This document shows, one piece after another, positions 21,168 to 27,582 of a DNA stretch of 64,000 bases. The position numbers and the translations under genes are program-made. The stretch covers positions 148,657 to 212,656 of the forward strand of contig CANMZT010000006.1 in the NCBI GenBank assembly GCA_947502405.1, written 5' to 3'. The stretch comes from an uncultured Algibacter sp. (GTDB lineage: Bacteria; Bacteroidota; Bacteroidia; Flavobacteriales; Flavobacteriaceae). Positions within the stretch are counted from its first letter, which is position 1. Every line of letters starts with the position of its first letter. The notes beneath the pieces are model-generated. The model saw only the letters and a program-made list of their open reading frames with translations. It searched no databases and was not told the origin of the DNA.

Positions 21168-21692
21168 CTAATTATTAATAAGTTGAAATAAATATTCGTT
21201 TTTATAAAAACCATTAACGTAGTTCCAATCTTTTTTTAACCCAATTTGTTCAAAACCTCTATTTTTAAACAACTTGATACTTGCATGGTTTTCTTCAGAA
21301 ATATTACAATATAACTGGTGCAAATCTAAATGATTAAAAGCATAATCAATTAACAAACCAAGTGCTTCTTTTCCGTAGCCTTTCAATCTATCATTGGGCT
21401 CTTTAACCAGAATACCAACTCCTGCCCTTCTATTCTTAAAATCGAAATCAAACAAATCTATCATACCCAAAGCAGCATCTTGAGAATTAGAAATAACCAA
21501 TCGTAATTGCTTTACCTCAAAAATATCTTTATGCGCATGTTCTAAATATTGTTTGATTAAAAATTTTGAATATGGTGTTTGGGTATTACTAATTTCCCAA
21601 ATGGACTCATCGTTTTCAATGGTATGGATAAACTCTAAATCTTCAGGCTCTAAAGCACGCAAATATATATTATCGCCTTTAAGAGTTATCAT
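21168..21692 (-). CDS. GNAT family N-acetyltransferase, RimJ/RimL-like
   Basis: A 174-residue acetyltransferase. It starts ITLKGDNIYLRALEPEDLEFI, the typical RimJ/RimL-type entry, and has the acetyl-CoA-binding segment PNDRLKGYGKEALGLLIDYAF and the late motif NHASIKLFKNRGFEQIG. Related enzymes modify ribosomal proteins or small molecules such as spermidine; the target is unknown. It overlaps dapF by 4 bp and abuts mltG. Confidence 0.88.
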   Translation of the reverse strand: MITLKGDNIYLRALEPEDLEFIHTIENDESIWEISNTQTPYSKFLIKQYLEHAHKDIFEVKQLRLVISNSQDAALGMIDLFDFDFKNRRAGVGILVKEPNDRLKGYGKEALGLLIDYAFNHLDLHQLYCNISEENHASIKLFKNRGFEQIGLKKDWNYVNGFYKNEYLFQLINN

Positions 21693-22462
21693 ATTGTTCC
21701 TTTATAAACAAAAGTTGCTGGACCGATTAGCCAAACATTAGTATAAGTGTTATTATCTGCATCAAAACAAACTTCTAACTTTCCGCCCTCTACATTTAAA
21801 GTAACGTGGTTTTTTTTGGTTTCGCCTATATAATGCATAGCAATAGCTACAGCAGTTACACCAGTACCACAAGATAAGGTTTCGTCCTCTACACCACGTT
21901 CATAAGTTCTTACTTTAAAGGCTGTATCTGACTCTTTTTTTACAAAATTAACATTACTTCCAGCTTCATTATAAGGGGCTCCATATCTAATCTCTGCACC
22001 TTTTGATTTTATATTAAAATCTTCTATTTCATTTTCAAATTGTACGTGATGCGGAGAGCCTGTATTTAAGAATACATGGCTTTTATGGTTTTCTACAGTG
22101 TTAACATCTAGCATCTGTAGTTTAACTATATCTCCTTCAATTTCGGCATGATGCAAACCATCAATAGCTTCAAAAACAGCTTTATCTTTTATAACACCAA
22201 GCTGTTTAGCAAAAGCTACTAAACAACGACCACCATTACCACACATAGAACTTTCATTACCATCTGCATTATAATAAACCATCTTGAAATCATGCTCTGG
22301 ATGGTTTTCTAATAGTATAAGTCCGTCAGCTCCTATGCCAAAACGTCTGTCGCATAAAAACTTAACGCGTTTGGTATCATTTTTGTCGAATACTTGTTGA
22401 CGATTATCAATCATCACAAAATCGTTTCCCGTTCCTTGGTATTTGTAAAAAGTTTGCTGCAT
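21689..22462 (-). CDS. dapF: Diaminopimelate epimerase
   Basis: Interconverts LL- and meso-diaminopimelate, feeding both lysine and peptidoglycan. The 257-residue product has the two active-site cysteines, C74 in SSMCGNGGRC and C198 in LSCGTGVTAVA. The ATG at 22462 gives the family start QQTFYKYQGTGNDFVMID; an in-frame extension upstream reads into repeat sequence and is not genuine. First gene of the dapF-GNAT-mltG-DUF2279 operon, and a functional partner of dapA. Confidence 0.97.
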   Translation of the reverse strand: MQQTFYKYQGTGNDFVMIDNRQQVFDKNDTKRVKFLCDRRFGIGADGLILLENHPEHDFKMVYYNADGNESSMCGNGGRCLVAFAKQLGVIKDKAVFEAIDGLHHAEIEGDIVKLQMLDVNTVENHKSHVFLNTGSPHHVQFENEIEDFNIKSKGAEIRYGAPYNEAGSNVNFVKKESDTAFKVRTYERGVEDETLSCGTGVTAVAIAMHYIGETKKNHVTLNVEGGKLEVCFDADNNTYTNVWLIGPATFVYKGTI

Positions 22463-22770
22463 AATATCTGACAAAGATAAAGAAGTGTTTTTAAATTTTT
22501 TTATGATTTTATTAGAGTTTTGATAGCAACAAAAAAGCTTATTTAATACCAGAATTTTGAATGGAAGTTGCGTTAGGGATTGTAGTGAAAAGCCCACAGC
22601 TATCTCGATAACTATCGGGGTAGCGAGGACTTGTAACGTAAAGCCCGACCCTTGTGGTAACGCCCAAAAAACATACGGTGGATGGATTGTTAAATAGTAG
22701 TTAAAGTTGCTTTTGCAATTCAATATTTATTTAATTTTAATCGTTAGTAAATAAAACTTAAACGCACATT
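22463..22770. other. Intergenic region between dapF and the HtrA gene
   Basis: About 308 bp between divergent genes. It holds one full copy of the dispersed structured repeat (22570-22665). The 105 bp beyond it must contain the promoter of the HtrA gene, but no clear TAnnTTTG element was found. Confidence 0.6.
22570..22665 (+). repeat. Dispersed structured repeat, copy A
   Basis: Closing arms GCGTTA (22570-22575) and TAACGC (22658-22663) pair perfectly. Inside are two related motifs, TGAAAAGCCCACAGC and ACGTAAAGCCCGACC, each followed by a hairpin: GCTA...TAGC with a degraded CCCGATA-type palindrome, and ACC-CTTGT-GGT. The same layout occurs at 25854-25931, 36822-36934, 47760-47844 and 51888-51997. 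No coding potential. Confidence 0.75.
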
Positions 22771-24171
22771 ATGAAGAAGATTTTAACATTAGTATTGGTT
22801 TCGGCTTTAGGTGGTATTTTTACATTAGGAGCCTACAAAATTTTTTTAGAAAAAGAACAACCGGTAGTAGTAGCCGCAGAACCAATTGAACCTGCTTTTT
22901 TACCTACCAATAACGTGAATGCCTTTTTAAATGATGAGGATGCACCAGATTTTACATTAGCTGCAGAAAATACAGTAAATGCCGTGGTACACGTAAAAAA
23001 TGTAACACTTAGCTCTGGGCAATTTACGCTACAAGACTTATTCTCTGGTAGAAATTCGCAACGCGCTCAAATGGGTACAGGTTCTGGAGTTATAATTAAT
23101 GCTGACGGCTATATTATTACGAATAACCATGTTATAAAAAACGCGCATGAGCTTTCAGTAACATTAAATAATAACAAGACTTATGTTGCTGAATTAATTG
23201 GTGCCGACCCCAAAACAGATATTGCACTTTTAAAGATTGATGCCGATGAGGATTTACCCTTCGTAACATTTGCAGACTCTGATAATGCCAAAATTGGCGA
23301 GTGGGTTTTGGCAGTTGGTAATCCTTTTAACTTAACGTCTACAGTTACTGCTGGTATAATTAGTGCTAAATCGAGAGATTTATCTGGAACTAGCAGACAA
23401 TCCTTTATACAAACTGATGCCGCTGTAAACCCAGGTAATTCTGGTGGTGCGCTTGTTAATACTGAAGGACAATTGGTTGGTATTAACACAGCTATTTCAT
23501 CGCAAACAGGTTCTTATGTTGGGTACTCCTTTGCTGTACCTAGTAATATAGCTAGAAAAGTGATTGAAGATATTATGGAGTACGGTAATGTGCAAAACGG
23601 TATTCTGGGTATTCAAGGTGGTGCTCTAAATAGTATTATGGCTGAAAAAATAGGTGTTTCGGATACTGAGGGTGTTTATATTGATAGCGTGATTGAAGAT
23701 TCTGGAGCAGAAAAAGCAGGCGTACAAAAAGGCGATATTATTAAAGAAATTGATAATATTAAAATCTCTAAGTTCTCTGATTTAACAGGGCATTTAAACA
23801 CAAAGCGTCCTGATGATGTTGTAAATTTGAAAGTATTAAGAGATGGAGAAAGCAGAACGATTCCTGTAACTCTAGCCAGAAATGAGACCTTTACACTGCC
23901 CTTAGTTGGTAGAGTGAAAAATGCAAAATCTTCAGACCTTAAAAGATTTAAGGCGAGTAATGGTGTAAAAATAACAGCACTTAACTCGCAGTACGCTGAG
24001 TATTGGAAGAAAAACGGTATTGAAGAGGGTTGCATTATAACTTCTATAAATGACGTTAAAATTAAATCTGTGGATGACATTCAAAATGCATTAAAAAATT
24101 CTAATTCTGAAGCGTTAAGAATAGAGCTTATTAATACAAATGGAGAAAAAGAACGTTATAATTTTAGATAA
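22771..24171 (+). CDS. HtrA/DegP-type periplasmic serine protease
   Basis: Periplasmic trypsin-like protease and chaperone that removes misfolded envelope proteins. The 466-residue product has a signal anchor (1-25), a protease domain with catalytic H120 (TNNHV), D150 (KTDIALL) and S224 (NPGNSGGAL), then two PDZ domains (about 270-360 and 375-466, the second shorter). Catalytic residues are all present, so it should be active. It is transcribed alone, with repeat copy A upstream and three stacked hairpins downstream. The Do-type family assignment is secure; which DegP/DegQ role it has is not. Confidence 0.94.
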   Translation: MKKILTLVLVSALGGIFTLGAYKIFLEKEQPVVVAAEPIEPAFLPTNNVNAFLNDEDAPDFTLAAENTVNAVVHVKNVTLSSGQFTLQDLFSGRNSQRAQMGTGSGVIINADGYIITNNHVIKNAHELSVTLNNNKTYVAELIGADPKTDIALLKIDADEDLPFVTFADSDNAKIGEWVLAVGNPFNLTSTVTAGIISAKSRDLSGTSRQSFIQTDAAVNPGNSGGALVNTEGQLVGINTAISSQTGSYVGYSFAVPSNIARKVIEDIMEYGNVQNGILGIQGGALNSIMAEKIGVSDTEGVYIDSVIEDSGAEKAGVQKGDIIKEIDNIKISKFSDLTGHLNTKRPDDVVNLKVLRDGESRTIPVTLARNETFTLPLVGRVKNAKSSDLKRFKASNGVKITALNSQYAEYWKKNGIEEGCIITSINDVKIKSVDDIQNALKNSNSEALRIELINTNGEKERYNFR

Positions 24172-24189
24172 AAAACGTTCTTTTATTAG

Positions 24190-24209
24190 ATTCCCGATTT
24201 CTCGGGAAT
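24190..24209. repeat. Hairpin 1 downstream of the protease gene
   Basis: Perfect inverted repeat ATTCCCGA-TTTC-TCGGGAAT, followed by GACA. No T-run follows, so it looks more like a dispersed palindromic unit than a terminator. Confidence 0.55.
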
Positions 24210-24226
24210 GACAATTTCATGGGAAA

Positions 24227-24247
24227 CTTCGAGGTTTAGCCTCGAAG
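24227..24247 (+). terminator. Hairpin 2 downstream of the protease gene
   Basis: CTTCGAGG-TTTAG-CCTCGAAG stem of 8 bp, followed by AATTC and a T-run. Plausible rho-independent terminator. Confidence 0.55.
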
Positions 24248-24266
24248 AATTCTTTTTTAATTAATT

Positions 24267-24307
24267 AACCCTTCAAATATATAAATTTTTGAAGGGTTAT
24301 TTTTTTG
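24267..24307 (+). terminator. Terminator of the protease gene
   Basis: AACCCTTCAAA / TTTGAAGGGTT stem of 11 bp, then ATTTTTTTG. Good intrinsic terminator, the third hairpin in a row between the protease gene and the GAPDH gene. Confidence 0.7.
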
Positions 24308-24340
24308 TTAAAATAGCTTACGAAAACGTTTGAAATATGG

Positions 24341-24348
24341 TACTTTTG
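24341..24348 (+). promoter_or_regulatory. -7 element of the GAPDH gene
   Basis: TACTTTTG matches TAnnTTTG exactly, 36 bp before the start codon. The -33 position (TTAC) is a weak match. Confidence 0.45.
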
Positions 24349-24384
24349 CCAAAATTTTTCAAATCAAACTAAACTATTTAAGCT

Positions 24385-25833
24385 ATGAGTTCTAACAAAA
24401 CTTATGAAAAAGAATTAGCATTTCAAGCAGACCGAAGAAAAGCTACTGTAGAATTTATTAAAACAGTGAGTGATTTATGGTATGATAAGTCTATTGAATT
24501 GGTTTTATTTAGAAATCAACTCATCGATAGAAATGTGAGTCAAATTTTGAGTCTGCATGAATATGCAGGTCAATTTGTACAAAAACCCATTTCAATTTTT
24601 GACTCCGTAGAAATTGCTCAGGCCATTAAAAGTCTAAACGTACCTCCTGCAAAATTAGATATTGGTAAACTAACTTATGAATATCATTTAGAAGACAACA
24701 AACACAACAATGCCAAAGCATTTGTAGCTTCAAAACTAAAAGATGCCAGTAAAAACGGAAACATAGAGCCTAAGGATGTTGTGCTTTATGGTTTTGGGAG
24801 AATTGGACGATTAGTAGCTAGAGAGCTTATGGTAAGAACGGGAAAAGGTAGCCAACTTCGATTAAGAGCTATAGTAACTCGTGGCGTAATCGATGCTCAA
24901 ATACTAGAAAAAAGAGCATCTCTCCTACGTAATGACTCTGTACATGGCGATTTCCCAGGTACAGTTTCTATAGATGAGGCTAATAGTGCATTAATAATCA
25001 ACGGTACTACCGTAAAAATTATTTCTGCAAACTCACCCGAAGAGGTAGACTATACAAAATTCAATATCAATAACGCTTTGGTTATTGATAATACAGGTGC
25101 TTTTAGAGATAAAGCAGCGCTTAGTAAGCATCTACAATCTAAAGGTGTAGATAAAGTATTATTAACTGCACCAGGAAAAGGAGTCCCAAACATTGTTTAT
25201 GGTGTTAATCATAAAGAAAACAATCCGGATAAGATGAATATTTTTTCAGCAGCATCTTGTACTACTAACGCTATTACTCCAGTTTTAAAAGCAATAGAAG
25301 ATTCTTTCGGCGTTAAAAGTGGGCATTTAGAAACTATTCATGCCTACACAAACGATCAAAATTTAGTAGATAATTTTCATAAAAAATACCGCCGTGGTAG
25401 AGCTGCAGGATTAAATATGGTAATAACCGAAACTGGTGCAGGAAGTGCCGTTGCAAAAGCGTTACCAAGCTTAGAAGGAAAATTAACTTCAAACGCCATT
25501 CGTGTACCTGTGCCAAATGGTTCTTTAGCAATTCTTAACTTAGAGTTAGAAAATAAAACTTCGCTTAATGGCATAAATACCATTTTAAAAAAATATGCTT
25601 TAGAAGGCGACTTAGTAGAGCAAATAAAGTATGAATTAAGTGATGAGCTTGTTTCTAGCGACATTGTTGGTAGTTCTGCACCATCCATTTATGATAGTAA
25701 GGCTACTATTGTTAGAAAAGACGGTAAAAATGTACTGCTTTACATCTGGTACGATAACGAGTACGGATATAGCCACCAAGTTATTCGTTTAGCAAAGTAT
25801 ATCGCAAAAGTTAGACGCTATACCTACTATTAA
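24385..25833 (+). CDS. Glyceraldehyde-3-phosphate dehydrogenase, long form
   Basis: NAD(P)-dependent oxidation of glyceraldehyde 3-phosphate in glycolysis or the reverse in gluconeogenesis. The product has 482 residues, about 130 more than classical GAPDH. The extra N-terminal region (1-130) is helical and precedes the Rossmann motif YGFGRIGR (135-142). The catalytic cysteine is C292 in SAASCTTNAITPV and the substrate-binding DNTGAF and GRAAGLNMV segments follow. Such extended paralogues occur in many Bacteroidota beside a standard gene; whether it has a distinct coenzyme or direction is unknown. It has its own promoter and terminator. Confidence 0.93.
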   Translation: MSSNKTYEKELAFQADRRKATVEFIKTVSDLWYDKSIELVLFRNQLIDRNVSQILSLHEYAGQFVQKPISIFDSVEIAQAIKSLNVPPAKLDIGKLTYEYHLEDNKHNNAKAFVASKLKDASKNGNIEPKDVVLYGFGRIGRLVARELMVRTGKGSQLRLRAIVTRGVIDAQILEKRASLLRNDSVHGDFPGTVSIDEANSALIINGTTVKIISANSPEEVDYTKFNINNALVIDNTGAFRDKAALSKHLQSKGVDKVLLTAPGKGVPNIVYGVNHKENNPDKMNIFSAASCTTNAITPVLKAIEDSFGVKSGHLETIHAYTNDQNLVDNFHKKYRRGRAAGLNMVITETGAGSAVAKALPSLEGKLTSNAIRVPVPNGSLAILNLELENKTSLNGINTILKKYALEGDLVEQIKYELSDELVSSDIVGSSAPSIYDSKATIVRKDGKNVLLYIWYDNEYGYSHQVIRLAKYIAKVRRYTYY

Positions 25834-25853
25834 AATAAGTTTATATATGTTTT

Positions 25854-25931
25854 GGGAGTGACCCCGCTTATTGCGGGGTCGAGTTTTTCGTTGCAAGCCC
25901 TCGCTCTCCCGATAACTATCTGGAATAACGC
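25854..25931 (-). repeat. Dispersed structured repeat, copy E (partial)
   Basis: Read on the minus strand it keeps GCGTTA at one end, a degraded CCCGATA-type palindrome, then AGCGAGGGCTTGCAACG, aligned with the second half of copy A, and a strong hairpin GACCCCGC...GCGGGGTC. The first AGCCC motif and the distal closing arm (now TCACTCCC) are lost. Probably a decayed copy. Confidence 0.6.
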
Positions 25932-26058
25932 GAGTATATCCGCCAAAATCTGTACCTAAATATAAACACCAAGTCAGTTTGTAATAGCTGTTACTAAACA
26001 AAGAGAAACTCTTTTTTCATTAAAAATCTAATTTAATATTTCAATCGTATATAAATTA

Positions 26059-26083
26059 GCCTCATTTTTATGAGGCTTTTTAT
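26059..26083 (+). terminator. Intrinsic terminator after the GAPDH gene
   Basis: GCCTCAT-TTTT-ATGAGGC stem followed by TTTTT. It terminates rightward transcription from the GAPDH gene or from the repeat copy. Confidence 0.7.
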
Positions 26084-26156
26084 TGATTTATAATCAATTA
26101 ATTAACAATATTTTATAAATTCGCAAACCAATTACAACCAATAAATCCATTTAAAA

Positions 26157-26780
26157 ATGAATCCTATCAAATCTTTGCTTTTAATAGTATTTACATGTTT
26201 AATTAGCTTAACCTCATTTTCTCAAACCAAAAAAGACGACGACAAATTATCACTATATAACAGTAGTATTGATAATCAATTTGAATATATTTTAAGAAAA
26301 TCTGGTAATTTTAAAGGTACAAACGGTCAACCTTACGAAGCCGTAAAACGCAGTATGTTTTTAGCCTTAAGAGCACATACTTTAGATTCTTTAAAAACGG
26401 TTCATAAAAATCTAGCAGAAACTCAAGCAATTGTTAAAACTCAAGCTAAAGAAATTGAAGATTTAAAAACGAATCTATCAAGCACACAAACCAATTTAGA
26501 CAAAACCAACGAAGAAAAAAATAACATGGCGCTATTTGGTATGCAAATGAGCAAAACCAATTACAACGTGCTTATGTGGTCTATTATTGGAGGGTTATTA
26601 GCATTATTAATTTTGTTTATCTATAAGTTTAAAAATAGCAATGCTATAACTAGAGAAGCAAAACATAATTTAGCTGAAATTGAAGAAGAATTTGAAGAGC
26701 ACCGCAGAACAGCTCTTGAGCGTGAACAAAAAGTTAGACGTCAACTTCAGGACGAAATAAACAAACAGAAGAAAGTTTAA
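26157..26780 (+). CDS. Exported membrane protein with coiled coil, function unknown
   Basis: A 207-residue protein with a signal peptide (1-22, ending TSFSQ), a conserved block LYNSSIDNQFEYILRKSGNFKGTNGQ, a coiled coil (about 80-120), a single transmembrane helix (about 140-160) and a highly charged C-terminal coiled coil (170-207, many Glu/Arg/Lys). Flavobacterial homologues are often labelled tRNA (guanine-N1)-methyltransferase, but no methyltransferase motif is present, so I reject that name. The topology suggests a bridge between periplasm and cytoplasm. It is followed by a small gene. Confidence 0.75.
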   Translation: MNPIKSLLLIVFTCLISLTSFSQTKKDDDKLSLYNSSIDNQFEYILRKSGNFKGTNGQPYEAVKRSMFLALRAHTLDSLKTVHKNLAETQAIVKTQAKEIEDLKTNLSSTQTNLDKTNEEKNNMALFGMQMSKTNYNVLMWSIIGGLLALLILFIYKFKNSNAITREAKHNLAEIEEEFEEHRRTALEREQKVRRQLQDEINKQKKV

Positions 26781-26786
26781 ATAAAA

Positions 26787-26816
26787 AACTGTCAAAATTT
26801 CACTAACCTGACAGTT
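26787..26816 (+). terminator. Hairpin after the coiled-coil protein gene
   Basis: AACTGTCA / TGACAGTT stem of 8 bp with a 14-nt loop. No clear T-run follows, so this is a weak terminator or a processing site. Confidence 0.4.
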
Positions 26817-26888
26817 CTTAATTTGGAATATTTTTTGCTTTGTAGCAAGTGTTGATTTTTTATAGTTTAACATTTAAAATTTTAGATT

Positions 26889-27071
26889 ATGAAGAAAAAA
26901 CCTGTTAAAGTCCAATTAATTGGAAAAGAAAAGCAGTATTTCTTGATTAAATTTCCTGATTTAAAAATCCCTGTAAAAGTTAATCATAACTTGTACACCA
27001 AAATGAAACACAGTCAGGAATATGTGTTTTCAAACTTAAATCAAAAAGGATTTAATTCACATTCTGCTTAA
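26889..27071 (+). CDS. Small conserved-looking protein, 60 residues
   Basis: A short basic cytoplasmic protein beginning MKKKPVKVQLIGKEKQYFLI, predicted to be mainly beta, with no membrane segment or signal peptide. I do not recognise a family. Support for a real gene: it starts with ATG after an AT-rich leader, has flavobacterial codon use, has no longer overlapping ORF, and ends 13 bp before a strong terminator. Function cannot be stated. Confidence 0.6.
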   Translation: MKKKPVKVQLIGKEKQYFLIKFPDLKIPVKVNHNLYTKMKHSQEYVFSNLNQKGFNSHSA

Positions 27072-27084
27072 ACAGAAAACTAAT

Positions 27085-27119
27085 AAAAGGCTGAGTTTTA
27101 TAATTCAGCCTTTTTTTTA
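27085..27119 (+). terminator. Intrinsic terminator after the 60-residue gene
   Basis: AAGGCTGA-GTTTTATAA-TTCAGCCTT with a run of eight T. Strong intrinsic terminator. Confidence 0.75.
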
Positions 27120-27347
27120 TTACCCTTATTTTAAATTAGAAATTAGATTTCGGTATATTAAAACATGATTATTAAACAAGCTACTTTAACATAATTAAAT
27201 CAAATCGCTCCCCTATTTGATGCCTGTAAAGTGTTTTACAGATAAACTTCAGATATTAATGGTGCTAAGGCATTTTTAGCATGGGAGAGCAGGATTGACT
27301 ACGTCCATCCCGAAAACTACGTTTTGAAAATAGAAAAACCTACAAAA
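27120..27347. other. Intergenic region holding a tRNA 3'-end fragment
   Basis: The gene-free stretch from 27072 to the tRNA-Tyr gene contains two terminators and, at 27283-27296, a 14-bp copy of the tRNA-Tyr 3' end (GGGAGAGCAGGATT). The rest shows no open reading frame or repeat that I can support. Confidence 0.5.
27283..27296 (-). repeat. Direct repeat of tRNA-Tyr 3' end (possible att scar)
   Basis: GGGAGAGCAGGATT is identical to 27395-27408 inside tRNA-Tyr and has the same orientation. It lies about 100 bp beyond the tRNA 3' end, where the distal attachment site of a tRNA-targeted integrative element would remain. Confidence 0.45.
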
Positions 27348-27386
27348 TAAAAAAGCAAGCTTTATATTTTGCTTGCTTTTTTTATT
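27348..27386 (-). terminator. Bidirectional terminator after tRNA-Tyr
   Basis: AAAAGCAAGC / GCTTGCTTTT stem of 10 bp with a 10-nt loop and T-runs on both strands. It lies directly after the 3' end of tRNA-Tyr. Confidence 0.7.
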
Positions 27387-27392
27387 TATCCG

Positions 27393-27474
<82 letters not shown>

Positions 27475-27485
27475 AAAACTGAGCG

Positions 27486-27516
27486 CAAATATATTATTGT
27501 TTCTTAATTCTGCAAA
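27486..27516 (-). promoter_or_regulatory. Consensus promoter of tRNA-Tyr
   Basis: On the minus strand TTTG (27513-27516), a 19-bp spacer, then TATATTTG (27486-27493). Exact match to the bacteroidetal TTTG-N19-TAnnTTTG promoter. Confidence 0.75.
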
Positions 27517-27582
27517 AGGAAAAATAATTTTTTGTTGATTGTATGAAGTTAAAGGCTCAAAAACAAGTTCAGTGGCAGGAAA

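Larger units (their letters stand above)
25834..26156. other. Intergenic region after the GAPDH gene
   Basis: About 323 bp without a gene. It holds a truncated copy of the dispersed repeat (25854-25931) and a strong terminator (26059-26083). The remaining sequence is AT-rich with no further signal that I can support. Confidence 0.6.

Noticed and set aside
22463..22723. In-frame N-terminal extension of dapF
   Set aside because: It runs through the dispersed repeat and is not conserved; the true family start is at 22462.
23676..24080. 134-codon open frame antisense to the HtrA gene
   Set aside because: Shadow of the protease coding frame; no start context, no recognised motif.
25789..26001. 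70-codon frame across repeat copy E
   Set aside because: Composed of repeat sequence and the antisense end of the GAPDH gene; not a plausible protein.
26157..26780. Annotation as tRNA (guanine-N1)-methyltransferase
   Set aside because: No SAM-binding or SPOUT motif; the protein is a signal-peptide, coiled-coil, single-helix membrane protein.
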